In this document: positions 28,141 through 36,543 of the stretch, in pieces
How the letters are laid out: the number at the start of each line of letters is the position of its first letter
How positions within the stretch are numbered: position 1 is the first letter of the stretch
Assembly: GCF_001427785.1 (NCBI RefSeq)
Contig: NZ_LMHM01000011.1
Location: forward strand, 518,459-559,035
Length of the DNA stretch: 40,577 nucleotides
Reading direction: 5' to 3'
DNA from: Lysobacter sp. Root690
GTDB taxonomy: Bacteria; Pseudomonadota; Gammaproteobacteria; Xanthomonadales; Xanthomonadaceae
Notes under the pieces: generated by a model
Told to the model about the DNA's origin: nothing
The model's input: the letters and a program-made list of their open reading frames with translations, nothing else
Database searches by the model: none
Made by a program: the position numbers and the translations under genes

Positions 28141-29100
28141 ATGAATCCGAATTACCTCGACTTCGAGCAGCCCATCGCCGACCTGGAAGCCAAGATCCAG
28201 GAGCTGCGCCACGCCAGCAGCGGCCCGGCCGTCGACATCGACGCCGAAATCCATGCCCTGCAGGACAAGCTGCGCCTGCGCACCGCGCAGATTTTCCGTG
28301 ACCTCTCGTCCTGGCAGATTTCGCAGTTGGCGCGCCATCCGGCACGCCCCTACACCCTGGATTACATCCGGGTGATGTGCGACGAGTTCCAGGAACTGGC
28401 CGGCGACCGCGCCTTCGCCGACGACAAGGCCATCGTCGGCGGCCTGGGCCGCATCGCCGGGCGCAGCGTGGTCATCGTCGGCCACCAGAAGGGCCGCGAC
28501 ACCAAGAGCAAGATCAAGCGCAACTTCGGCATGCCGCGTCCGGAGGGCTACCGCAAGGCGCTGCGCCTGATGAAGCTGGCCGAGCGCTTCGGCCTGCCGC
28601 TGATCACCTTCATCGACACCGCCGGCGCCTGGCCCGGCATCGACGCCGAGGAACGCGGCCAGTCCGAGGCGATCGCGCGCAATCTGCTGGAAATGGCCGA
28701 GCTGAAGATCCCGGTGATCTGCACCGTGATCGGTGAAGGCGGCTCCGGCGGCGCGCTGGCGATCGGCGTCGGCGATCGCACCTTGATGCTCGAATACAGC
28801 ACCTACTCGGTGATCACCCCCGAGGGCTGCGCCTCGATCCTGTGGAAGACCGCCGAAAAGGCCAAGGACGCGGCCGAACAGCTCGGCCTGACCGCCAAGC
28901 GCTTGCACGAGTTGGGCCTGATCGACAAGATCGTGCGCGAGCCGATCGGCGGCGCGCATCGCAACCCGAAGCAGATGGCGACGCGGTTGAAGGCGGTGTT
29001 GATCAACGAGATCGACGCGCTGGAGAACGTGCCGGTCGAGGAACTGCTGCAGCGTCGCTATGAGCGCTTGCGCGGTTACGGCGCGTACGAAGCCGCCTGA
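28141..29100 (+). CDS. accA: Acetyl-CoA carboxylase carboxyltransferase subunit alpha
   Basis: The alpha half of the carboxyltransferase that forms malonyl-CoA for fatty-acid synthesis, acting with AccD in an alpha2beta2 complex. It has 319 residues, identical in length to the E. coli protein. Motifs: [20 protein letters not shown] at the N-terminus, [70 protein letters not shown] and [14 protein letters not shown]. It stands downstream of dnaE as in many gammaproteobacteria, but a 480-bp repeat-filled gap and a candidate promoter separate the two. Confidence 0.98.
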   Translation: MNPNYLDFEQPIADLEAKIQELRHASSGPAVDIDAEIHALQDKLRLRTAQIFRDLSSWQISQLARHPARPYTLDYIRVMCDEFQELAGDRAFADDKAIVGGLGRIAGRSVVIVGHQKGRDTKSKIKRNFGMPRPEGYRKALRLMKLAERFGLPLITFIDTAGAWPGIDAEERGQSEAIARNLLEMAELKIPVICTVIGEGGSGGALAIGVGDRTLMLEYSTYSVITPEGCASILWKTAEKAKDAAEQLGLTAKRLHELGLIDKIVREPIGGAHRNPKQMATRLKAVLINEIDALENVPVEELLQRRYERLRGYGAYEAA

Positions 29101-29121
29101 TTCTTACGGGCAATCGCGGAC

Positions 29122-29913
29122 ATGGATGTCCTGTTCAAGCGAATCGCCGCGGTGCTGGCGGGCGTCGTCGCCCTGTTCTTTCTGCTGCTTCAGGGCGCTT
29201 ATTGGTACGGCGCGTACGATTTGCCCAAATCATTGCCGGGGCCGCGCCAGGAATATCCAGGCCATGCGCGTGCGTTGCTGTGGGCGCAGCACGGTGGCCA
29301 GGGCGAGATCCGGATCAGGCGATTGAGCAGCATCGGCATGCCGCTCGCGGGCCTCGGCCACGGTTTGCGGTGTCTGCTTGTATGGAAGATGAGCAACGCC
29401 GATACCGGCCATGACGCAGCCTGCATGGATCCGCCGGATGCTCGGGTGCTGAAGGTTGCCGCAAGCGATATCTCGTTTTCGCTGATTGCTGCCGCCGAAC
29501 CGAGCCGTATCGCCAAAGACGGCGTTGGCAATGCGGAAGCGCTCAGACGCTATTCGAATCGTTGGTGGTTCATGGAAATGTCGATCGCCAGCCGTCTGAG
29601 CCAGGAATGGCCGGCCGAACGCATCGTCGACTCGATTCTCGACTCCGCAAGTCTGGGGCTTCAAGCCAAAGGCCTGGAGCACGCCGCGCGGTTCTACTTC
29701 GATCGGCCCGCGGCGCAGCTGACTCCATCGGAAACCGCCGCTCTGCTCGTGATCTCGATGAGCGCCTCGTACTACGACCCCGCCTGCAAGCCCGACGATT
29801 TCCGTCGGGCCTACGTGCGCCTGATGCTCAAGACCGACTACACCTTCAACCTGCGCGACCCCGACGCCGACCTGACGCGAATGAAGCGTCCGGCCTGCAC
29901 AAGAAAGTATTGA
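29122..29913 (+). CDS. Membrane-anchored GT51-like protein, catalytic motifs absent
   Basis: A 263-residue protein with one N-terminal transmembrane segment (about residues 7-28, AVLAGVVALFFLLLQGAYW). The C-terminal half resembles the second half of a peptidoglycan glycosyltransferase (GT51) domain: WFMEMSIASRLSQEWPAERI ('…alxiErrySKdeILelYLN'), GLEHAARFYFDRPAAQLTPS ('GveaAAr.YFgKpaseLtl'), ETAALLVISMSASYYDPACK ('EaAlLAgl.qaPs.ydP'). The first half lacks the family's EDxxFxxHxG motif, which carries the catalytic glutamate, and the usual lipid II-binding motifs, so catalysis is unlikely. It may be a regulator or a decayed enzyme. It starts 21 bp after accA on the same strand. Assignment is by pattern recognition; the anchor is clear, the family moderately so. 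Confidence 0.6.
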   Translation: MDVLFKRIAAVLAGVVALFFLLLQGAYWYGAYDLPKSLPGPRQEYPGHARALLWAQHGGQGEIRIRRLSSIGMPLAGLGHGLRCLLVWKMSNADTGHDAACMDPPDARVLKVAASDISFSLIAAAEPSRIAKDGVGNAEALRRYSNRWWFMEMSIASRLSQEWPAERIVDSILDSASLGLQAKGLEHAARFYFDRPAAQLTPSETAALLVISMSASYYDPACKPDDFRRAYVRLMLKTDYTFNLRDPDADLTRMKRPACTRKY

Positions 29914-29933
29914 GCGAGCATCGCGGCCGCGGC

Positions 29934-30995
29934 TCACCAAGCCCGCTGATACTGCTCCGGCACATGCACGTTCGCGCCCAACTCGTGCGCGGCGCGCAGC
30001 GGAAAATACGGATCGCGCAGCAACTCGCGCGCGAGCAGCACCACGTCGGCCTCGCCGTCGGCGACGATCTTCTCAGCCTGCGCGGCGCGCGTGATCAAGC
30101 CGACCGCGCCGGTGGCGATGCCCGCCTCGCGACGGATGCGCGCCGAGAACGGCACCTGATAACCCGGCTCGACCGGAATGCGCACATGCGGCACCAGGCC
30201 ACCGCTGGACACGTCGATCAGATCGACGCCGAGGTCCTTGACGATCCGCGCCAGTTCGACGCTCTGTTCGATATCCCAGCCGCCGTCGGCCCAGTCGGTC
30301 GCGGAAATGCGCAGCCACAACGGCAGACGTTCGGGCCACACCTCGCGCACCGCGACCAGCACTTCGCGCAGCAGGCGGGTGCGGTTTTCGAAGCTGCCAC
30401 CGTAGCGGTCGTCGCGTTGGTTCGACAATGGCGACAGAAACTGATGCAGCAGATAACCGTGCGCGGCGTGGATCTCGACCAACTGGAAACACGCATCGAG
30501 CGCGCGCTGCGCGGCCGCGGCGAAATCGTCGATCACATTACGGATGTCGATCGGTTCCAGCGCGCGCGGTTGCGGCGAATCCTCCCGGAACGCGAGCGCC
30601 GACGGCGCTACCGGGGTCCAGCCGCCGGCATCGGCCGCCACGCCCTTGCCGCCGAGCCACGGCGCTTCGACGCTGGCCTTGCGCCCGGCGTGCGCCAGCT
30701 GCACGCCGACCGCGGCTTCGCGCGAACGCAGGAAGCAGCTGATGCGATGCCAGGCCTCGGCCTGCGCGGCGTTCCACAGGCCGGTGTCGGCCGGGGAAAT
30801 ACGCCCCTGCGGCGAGACCGCGCAGGCCTCGGTCATGACCAGGCCGGCGCCGCCGACCGCGCGGCTGCCCAGATGGACCAGATGCCAGTTGTTCGGCACG
30901 CCGTCCACCGCCGAGTACTGGCACATTGGCGAAACCACCAGGCGGTTGCGCAAGGTCAAGGAGCGTTGCGACAGCGGAGCGAAAAGCCGGGACAC
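29934..30995 (-). CDS. Old Yellow Enzyme family NADH:flavin oxidoreductase (YqjM/XenA type)
   Basis: An FMN-dependent ene-reductase of 353 residues, cytosolic, reducing activated C=C bonds and often xenobiotics. The start is GTG at 30995 (M/VSRLFAPLSQRSLTLRNRLV). Features of the YqjM/XenA class: Cys25 in VVSPMCQYSA, VQLAHAGRKAS, the substrate-binding HxxH in EIHAAHGYLLHQFLSPLSNQ, DDRYGGSFENRTRLLREV, LRISATDWADGGWD, and the C-terminal GLITRAAQAEKIVADGEAD with LARELLRDPYFPLRAA. It is divergent from tilS with a 107-bp gap, and convergent with the GT51-like gene. No dedicated regulator is visible nearby. Confidence 0.95.
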   Translation of the reverse strand: MSRLFAPLSQRSLTLRNRLVVSPMCQYSAVDGVPNNWHLVHLGSRAVGGAGLVMTEACAVSPQGRISPADTGLWNAAQAEAWHRISCFLRSREAAVGVQLAHAGRKASVEAPWLGGKGVAADAGGWTPVAPSALAFREDSPQPRALEPIDIRNVIDDFAAAAQRALDACFQLVEIHAAHGYLLHQFLSPLSNQRDDRYGGSFENRTRLLREVLVAVREVWPERLPLWLRISATDWADGGWDIEQSVELARIVKDLGVDLIDVSSGGLVPHVRIPVEPGYQVPFSARIRREAGIATGAVGLITRAAQAEKIVADGEADVVLLARELLRDPYFPLRAAHELGANVHVPEQYQRAW

Positions 30996-31102
30996 GACGC
31001 GATCTCTGCATTACCAAGGAGAACTCAAGGTAATGGCGGCCCAGCGCGTGCGCAGCATCATCCATGGGTTGCTGCGTCCCGCGGTCGTGGCACCATGCCG
31101 GC

Positions 31103-32407
31103 ATGTTGGTATCAAACTTCGATGCGATCGCCGCCGCGCTGCGCGAACTGCCGGCCACGCCGCTGTGCGTGGGCTATAGCGGCGGGCTGGATTCGAGCGT
31201 GCTGCTGCATGCCTTGGCGGCGTTGCCGCGGGCGCGGCAACAGGGCCTGCGGGCGTGGCATGTGCATCATGGCTTGCATGCGCAGGCCGACGATTGGGCG
31301 CGGCATTGCCAGGAAATCTGCCGCTCGAACGAGCTGGAATTGACCGTTTCGCGGGTGTCGGTTGCGCGCGACGCGGGCGACGGTCCGGAAGCGGCGGCTC
31401 GGCGTGCGCGTCATGCCGCGTTCGAGGCCGGTCTGGGTATCGGCGAAGCCCTGGTCCTCGCGCATCACCGTGACGATCAGGCCGAAACCCTGCTGCTGAG
31501 GCTGCTGCGCGGCTCCGGTTCGACCGGGCTGGCGTCGATGACGCCGTGGCGCGCCTGCGGCGAAGGCCGATTGTGGCGGCCGCTGTTGTCGGTACCGCGC
31601 GCTGCGTTGCTTGCTTACGCGCAGGCTCATGGCCTGCGCTGGATCGACGACCCCAGCAACGACGACGATCGCTACGACCGCAATTTCCTGCGCAACCGGG
31701 TCATGCCGCTGCTGCGCGAGCGTTGGCCGCAGGCGGATGCGAGTTTCGCCCTGTCCGCACGCTTGGCCGGCGAGTCCGAACGCCTGCTCGACGAGGAAGA
31801 CGCGCTGGCGCTTGCCGCCGTGCGCAGTCTCGATCCGCAGGCGCTGTCGCGCGCGGCCTTGCGGACCTTGCCGGTCGCGCGGCGCGCGCGGGTGCTGCGG
31901 CGCTGGATCGCCGGCCTGGGTCTGCCGCCACTGCCGACCCAGGGCGTGCTCCAGATCGAATCGCAATTGCTCGACGCGCGCGCCGACGCCGAAGCCGAGT
32001 TCGCCTGGCAGGGCGCGGTTATACATGCCTGGCGCGACCTGCTGCACGCGCAGATGCACAGGCCGGCCTTGGCCGAAGACTGGCAGGCGCCGTGGGACGG
32101 ACGCGCGCCGTTGGCCCTGCCCGACGGCGGCGAGTGGCGGCTCGAAGGCGCCGAGGCCTTCGACACGCCGGGCGTGGCGCATGCGCGGCGCGGCGGCGAA
32201 CGCATCGTGCTGCCGGGACGCACGCACGGCCACATGCTGCGCAAGGTGCTGCAGGACCTCGGCGTGCCGCCGTGGGAGCGGCGCCGCATGCCGCTGCTCA
32301 GCACGGCGCAGGGCGAGCTGCTGGCGGTGGGCGATGTGGCGGTGTCGGCGCGGATGGATGCGTGGTTGCGGGAGTGTGGGGGGCGGTTGACCTTGGTGGC
32401 GGGTTAA
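31103..32407 (+). CDS. tilS: tRNA(Ile)-lysidine synthase
   Basis: An ATP-dependent enzyme that modifies C34 of the CAU-anticodon tRNA-Ile to lysidine, switching its identity from Met to Ile. It has 434 residues. The PP-loop SGGLDSS is at 26-32, followed by AWHVHHGLHAQADDWARHC, LVLAHHRDDQAETLLLRLLR, WIDDPSNDDDRYDRNFLRN and, at the C-terminus, HMLRKVLQDLGVPPWERRRM. The ATG at 31103 gives the normal start; the reading from 31064 is only an extension. In many relatives tilS lies near accA, which fits. Confidence 0.96.
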   Translation: MLVSNFDAIAAALRELPATPLCVGYSGGLDSSVLLHALAALPRARQQGLRAWHVHHGLHAQADDWARHCQEICRSNELELTVSRVSVARDAGDGPEAAARRARHAAFEAGLGIGEALVLAHHRDDQAETLLLRLLRGSGSTGLASMTPWRACGEGRLWRPLLSVPRAALLAYAQAHGLRWIDDPSNDDDRYDRNFLRNRVMPLLRERWPQADASFALSARLAGESERLLDEEDALALAAVRSLDPQALSRAALRTLPVARRARVLRRWIAGLGLPPLPTQGVLQIESQLLDARADAEAEFAWQGAVIHAWRDLLHAQMHRPALAEDWQAPWDGRAPLALPDGGEWRLEGAEAFDTPGVAHARRGGERIVLPGRTHGHMLRKVLQDLGVPPWERRRMPLLSTAQGELLAVGDVAVSARMDAWLRECGGRLTLVAG

Positions 32408-32434
32408 ATCCACCACGCTGGGCGGGATTGTTCG

Positions 32435-32514
32435 CTGTGTTCTTGGCTCTCTGTGTTCTTGGCTCGCTGTGTTCCTGGCTCGCTGTATTCGTGGTCCGCT
32501 GTGTTCTTGGCCTG
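32435..32514. repeat. 16-bp tandem repeat, five units
   Basis: Units CTGTGTTCTTGGCTCT, CTGTGTTCTTGGCTCG, CTGTGTTCCTGGCTCG, CTGTATTCGTGGTCCG and CTGTGTTCTTGGCCTG follow each other without gaps, starting at 32435. The array lies 28 bp after tilS in a non-coding gap. Composition is less GC-rich than the surroundings. Confidence 0.93.
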
Positions 32515-32658
32515 CTTCGTGCGCCGGCATCCGTTGTTTCTGCACTTTCGCGCGCCGCTGTTCCTGCGGGCATCGGGATGCCGTTACTGCTGCGTGTATC
32601 GCGCTTATTTATTCCTGCGGGCACCGAGCCCTCTCGTTTCGTCATCATCCTCCAAGAC

Positions 32659-32811
32659 CGTCATTCCCGCGAAGGCGGGCTCTGCTTTACTTCGGCGTAG
32701 CCGAACATCCAGGGCCTTTCGTGCGAGACCGCTTGAAGTCTTGCAAGGTCAAAGTCACTGGATGTTCGGCTACGCCGAAGTAAAGCAGAGCCCGCGTTCG
32801 CGGGAATGACG
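32659..32811. repeat. 54-bp near-perfect inverted repeat pair
   Basis: Segments 32659-32712 and 32758-32811 are reverse complements at 53 of 54 positions, separated by 45 bp. Each contains a short internal GC palindrome (CCCGCGTTCGCGGG in the right arm). A transcript would form a very strong hairpin. The right arm is also the first unit of the 79-bp direct repeats. Confidence 0.93.
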
Positions 32812-33029
32812 TCCTGGAAAGATGACGCTGAAGTCTCTGGACATTGGGCTACGCCGAAGTAAAGCAGAGCCCGCTTTCGCGGGAATGACGGCCTGGAAGG
32901 ATGGCGCTGAAGTCTCTGGATATTCGGCTATGCCGCAGTAAAGCAAATCCCGCGTTCGCGGGAATGACGATCTGAAGGGATGCCGCTGAAGTCTCTGGAT
33001 TCCCGCCTTCGCGGGAATGACGTTCTGGT
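32758..33029. repeat. 79-bp direct repeats, three full units and one partial
   Basis: Units begin with CTGG at 32758, 32837, 32916 and 32995, exactly 79 bp apart. Each holds GGCTACGCCGAAGTAAAGCA, an inner hairpin around CCCGCnTTCGCGGGAATGACG, and ATGxCGCTGAAGTCT; the last unit is truncated. This REP-like family also appears at the start of the window. The tilS-xseB gap (32408-33112) holds only these repeats and the 16-bp array, and no gene. Confidence 0.93.
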
Positions 33030-33112
33030 GAGATGCACCAACCCCATCGCCCACACCCTCTGCGTCCCCACGCCGCATTGACCCCGCCCCGCCCCCGCCG
33101 CACACTTCCCGT

Positions 33113-33388
33113 ATGCCTCGTAAAACCCCCACCGAAGCCTCGCCGGTCGCCGATTTCGAGCAGTCGCTCGATGCCCTGGAGCAACTGGTCGAGAAGATGG
33201 AACACGGCGAGATGAGCCTGGAAGATTCGCTCGCCGCCTATGAGCGCGGCGTCGGTCTCTACCGCCGCTGCCAGTCCGCGCTGGAACAGGCCGAATTGCG
33301 CGTGCGCCTGCTTACCGATCCGCAGGACCCGGCCAGCGCCGAGCCGTTCGGCAATGCCGGCCCTCCGGGCAGCGAAGTCGATGCGTGA
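33113..33388 (+). CDS. xseB: Exodeoxyribonuclease VII small subunit
   Basis: The small subunit of exonuclease VII, which degrades single-stranded DNA; several copies bind each XseA. It has 91 residues; about 80 is usual. The family core is visible: [40 protein letters not shown] and [14 protein letters not shown]. The C-terminal 20 residues are a Pro/Gly/Ser-rich extension. Its end overlaps ispA by 8 bp, so translation is probably coupled, the usual xseB-ispA arrangement. Confidence 0.96.
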   Translation: MPRKTPTEASPVADFEQSLDALEQLVEKMEHGEMSLEDSLAAYERGVGLYRRCQSALEQAELRVRLLTDPQDPASAEPFGNAGPPGSEVDA

Positions 33389-34277
33389 TGCGGCCGGGCT
33401 GGACGACCTGCTGAGTCAATGGCGTGAGCGTGCCGATCGCGCGCTTACCCACGCACTGCCCGCCTCCGACGCCGCGCCGCAGCGCCTGCACCAGGCGATG
33501 CGCCATGCGGTGCTGCTCGGCGGCAAGCGCATGCGCCCGCTGCTGGTCCATGCCGCCGGCGCGCTGTTCGAGGTCGCGCCGACGGTGCTCGATGCGCCGG
33601 CCACCGCGGTCGAACTGATCCACGCCTATTCGCTGGTCCACGACGACCTGCCGGCCATGGACGACGACGCCCTGCGCCGCGGCCAGCCGACCGTGCACGT
33701 GGCCTTCGACGAGGCCACTGCCATCCTCGCCGGCGACGCGCTGCAATCGCTGGCGTTCGCGGTATTGGCCGACACCGATACAGACGATGCCACCCGCGTC
33801 GCCCTGCTGCGTACCCTGGCCCAGGCCGCGGGCGTGGCCGGCATGTGCGGCGGCCAGGCGCTCGACATCGACGCCACCGGCACCGGCGTCCAGCTCGACG
33901 TGGCCGCGCTGGAGCATCTGCATTCGCTCAAGACCGGCGCGCTGATCCGCGCCAGCGTGCGCATGGGCGCGCTGTGCGGCCACGCCGACGGCGCCGCGCT
34001 CGACGCCCTGGACCGCTACGCGCAGGCGCTGGGACTGGCCTTCCAGGTCCGCGACGACATCCTCGATGTCGAAGGCGACAGCCAGACCCTCGGCAAGACC
34101 GCCGGCAAGGACGCAGCCCAGGACAAATCGACCTTCCCCGCGCTGATCGGCCTGGACGCCTCGCGCGCGCGCCTGGACCAACTGGCGCGCGCGATGGATG
34201 CCGCGCTGGAACCGTTCGGCCACGGCGCCGACGCGCTGCGCGCGCTGGGACGGCTGGCGATCGAACGCGATCGTTGA
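33381..34277 (+). CDS. ispA: Farnesyl diphosphate synthase (polyprenyl synthetase)
   Basis: Condenses DMAPP/GPP with IPP to farnesyl diphosphate, the substrate for UppS and for octaprenyl (quinone) synthesis. It has 298 residues. The start ATG at 33381 lies inside xseB. Motifs: [12 protein letters not shown], the first aspartate-rich motif with D88-D89 and D94-D95 in [45 protein letters not shown], the second aspartate motif DDILD (225-229), and [16 protein letters not shown]. dxs, the usual downstream neighbour, is absent here; a 430-bp gap with a terminator follows instead. Confidence 0.96.
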   Translation: MRDAAGLDDLLSQWRERADRALTHALPASDAAPQRLHQAMRHAVLLGGKRMRPLLVHAAGALFEVAPTVLDAPATAVELIHAYSLVHDDLPAMDDDALRRGQPTVHVAFDEATAILAGDALQSLAFAVLADTDTDDATRVALLRTLAQAAGVAGMCGGQALDIDATGTGVQLDVAALEHLHSLKTGALIRASVRMGALCGHADGAALDALDRYAQALGLAFQVRDDILDVEGDSQTLGKTAGKDAAQDKSTFPALIGLDASRARLDQLARAMDAALEPFGHGADALRALGRLAIERDR

Positions 34278-34619
34278 GCGCGAGCGTCGCCGCTCTGGCC
34301 TTCATCGCCGCTCGCGGCGCCGCGAAGTCTTGTGAGAGGGCCCCTGGCCCCAGCGCTGTTCGCTCGGATCAGATATCCACTGCACAGCGTTTGCGCGCAC
34401 CGGGACGGCTGCTGACCGGACGCGACGGCTTGGCCGCGGGCGCCGCATTGCCCGCATCTTCGTCGCCGCCTGCTCAACGAAGTTCCTACGGGTGAGCTCA
34501 GCCCCGCCGCTTTTCGCTCCGCTCCCGCATTCACTGCATGGCGCTAGCGCGACGACGACCCATCGCGACCGTATCCGCGTCACGCGCATTTCGAACCAAC
34601 ACCTTGGATGCGAACACGA

Positions 34620-34647
34620 AAAAGGGCAGACCGAAGTCTGCCCTTTT
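34620..34647. terminator. Bidirectional intrinsic terminator
   Basis: A perfect 12-bp stem, AAAAGGGCAGAC / GTCTGCCCTTTT, with loop CGAA and a further T-rich stretch. It serves ispA (+) and the converging DUF4870 gene (-). The sequence 34278-34619 before it contains no gene I can support. Confidence 0.88.
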
Positions 34648-34705
34648 CGTTTTCCCCTGACCGGCCGCGAACGGCCAGCCCCAAGTTCAAATCCCTATTC
34701 CCGAC

Positions 34706-35065
34706 TCAGGCGATCAGGCGCAGGGTCAGCGGATAGCGATAGCGCACGCCGTCCTTCGCCTTGAGGCCGGCGATGATGAAGAACACCACCGACACGATCC
34801 AGATCACCGGCGACAGCAGGCCGGCCAGACCGAAGGTCACGAACGACAGCACCATCAGCACGATGTACACGATGAACAGCGAGATGGTGAAATTCAGCGC
34901 TTCCTTGGACTGATCGGTCAGGAATTCCTTCTCCGGCTTGTCCTTGTTGATCAACCAGATGATCAACGGGACGATGAAGCCGAAGACGATCGCCGAGAGG
35001 TGGGTGATCATCGCCAGGGTGCGGTCCTCGCTGCTGCCGGACGCTTGTTCGTTCAAATCGTTCAT
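34706..35065 (-). CDS. DUF4870 small membrane protein
   Basis: A 119-residue inner-membrane protein. The start at 35065 (MNDLNEQASGSSEDRTLAMI) has AAGGGG 8 nt upstream; the longer reading to 35134 is unlikely. It matches the DUF4870 family: LAMITHLSAIVFGFIVPLII, WLINKDKPEKEFLTDQSKEA, LNFTISLFIVYIVL and a last helix pair before AGLKAKDGVRYRYPLTLRLI. Three or four hydrophobic helices are visible. The function of the family is unknown. It stands alone between the ispA terminator and a 340-bp gap (35066-35405) in which I see no gene. Confidence 0.9.
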   Translation of the reverse strand: MNDLNEQASGSSEDRTLAMITHLSAIVFGFIVPLIIWLINKDKPEKEFLTDQSKEALNFTISLFIVYIVLMVLSFVTFGLAGLLSPVIWIVSVVFFIIAGLKAKDGVRYRYPLTLRLIA

Positions 35066-35405
35066 TCCTTGTTCCCCTTTCCTGTTCGTGATGTGAGTCC
35101 GATGGGCCAGCTCCGGGCTGCCCAACCGCGTCACTGTCGGCCGTGAGCGTCCATGCTGTCAAGGTAAATAGGGTATGGCTGCCGCACTTTATCTGTGTCC
35201 GGCATGCTCGGACGGCCTTGACCGCCGGCCCGAGCATGCCGTTGCAATCAGGCTGTCACGGTCGCCGTCGCTCAAAATGATCGAACGCGCGAAATCGGTG
35301 CCGGCGGCCACGCCGCGACTGCCCGCCTGGTCGTGGCGCGAACCACCGGGATCGGGTCATCGAACCACATGATTCACGTCACCCTGAGGCCGGAACCGGA
35401 GCCGC

Positions 35406-36542
35406 CTAGGCCGCCCGCCAGCCCGTCATCGGCGCGACCGCGCGACTGGCCGGAAACACCCGCGACTCGACCGCCGATTCGGCCAGCCCGAGGTGTTCGC
35501 TCAGCACGCTCTTGAACAGACCGCGCAGATCGCTGGTCGCGCGCAGATCGCGGCCCTGGTTGAGCTGCGCCGGGGCCAGGCCCGGCCAGTCGCCGCCGAT
35601 GCGTCCGCCGCGCACCGCGCCGCCGCACAGCAGGGCCATGCCGCCGGTGCCGTGATCGGTGCCGCCGGTGCCGTTGATCGCCGCGGTGCGTCCGAACTCG
35701 GTGACCACCGCGATCACCGTGCGCGGCCACGCCGCGCCGAAGCCCGCGCGCGCCGCGGCCAGGCCCTGATCGAGTTCGGCCAGCTTGCGCTGCAACACCT
35801 GCGCCTGATTGCGGTGCGTGTCCCAACCGCTGTCCTCGACGAAGCCGATGCGCGGGCCATCGGGGGCGCTCATACGCTGCGCGGCGATGCGCATCGCTTC
35901 GGGCAGCGCGAACGCGCCCTTGCCATCGCGCGTCATCGTCGCGGCGTGGGTGGAACGCTCGAAGGTCTCGCTCAGGCGCGGATCGGCCGCATACAGCGGC
36001 TGCAAGCGCTGCAACAGCTGCGGATCGACGTCCTTCGGCAACGGCGGCCACCAGTTGCTGGCGCGCTCGCTGCCGCGCAAGGCCAGCGGCATCACCGCGG
36101 CGACCGCGAAACCCGCGCCGCCCGGCATCGCCTGCACGCAGCGGCCGAGCCAGCCGTCGCGCGCGCCGGTCGGCGACGCGGTGCCGTTTTCCAGGCAATC
36201 CTGCGCGTCGAAATGCGAGCGCTCGCGATACGGCGGCGCGATCGCCACGATCGGCATCAGCTCGCGTGCGCGGTACATCGTCGCCGCGTGCTGCATCGCC
36301 GAATGCAGGCCGAAGCCCGCGTCGATGCGGATCGGATCGTCCACCGCGCCCTCGCCGCGCAAACGCGCGTAGGCCGGATCGGCGTACGGCGGCAACAGAT
36401 GCAAGCCGTCCAGGCCGCCGCGCAGCAACACCAGCAGGAAACGCGTGTCGTGCCCGGTCGCGGCGCGGGTCGCGCCGGGAAACAGGGTCAGCAGCGCGCT
36501 GGCGCCGAATGCGGCGAGCAGGCCTCGTCGTTGCGCGTCCAT
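35406..36542 (-). CDS. DUF1501 family protein with export signal
   Basis: A 378-residue protein of the DUF1501 (sulfatase-like alkaline-phosphatase fold) family. The start at 36542 gives MDAQRRGLLAAFGASALLTL and an Ala-rich cleavage zone near residue 27; the adjacent arginines suggest Tat or Sec export, as usual in the family. Motifs: FLLVLLRGGLDGLHLLPPYA, GFGLHSAMQH, SHFDAQDCLENG, WDTHRNQAQVL, VIAVVTEFGRTAAINGTGGT and DHGTGGMALLCGG. It lies 1 bp after the DUF1800 gene, its regular partner across bacteria. The biochemical role of the pair is not established. Confidence 0.93.
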   Translation of the reverse strand: MDAQRRGLLAAFGASALLTLFPGATRAATGHDTRFLLVLLRGGLDGLHLLPPYADPAYARLRGEGAVDDPIRIDAGFGLHSAMQHAATMYRARELMPIVAIAPPYRERSHFDAQDCLENGTASPTGARDGWLGRCVQAMPGGAGFAVAAVMPLALRGSERASNWWPPLPKDVDPQLLQRLQPLYAADPRLSETFERSTHAATMTRDGKGAFALPEAMRIAAQRMSAPDGPRIGFVEDSGWDTHRNQAQVLQRKLAELDQGLAAARAGFGAAWPRTVIAVVTEFGRTAAINGTGGTDHGTGGMALLCGGAVRGGRIGGDWPGLAPAQLNQGRDLRATSDLRGLFKSVLSEHLGLAESAVESRVFPASRAVAPMTGWRAA

Positions 36543-36543
36543 C

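Noticed and set aside
32758-33029. 79-bp periodic repeats as a possible CRISPR array
   Set aside because: The full 79-bp unit is conserved, so there are no variable spacers; they are REP-like and no cas gene is near.
35066-35405. Short ORFs in the gap between the DUF4870 and DUF1501 genes
   Set aside because: They lack ribosome-binding sites, show no homology and have no codon-position bias that I can see.
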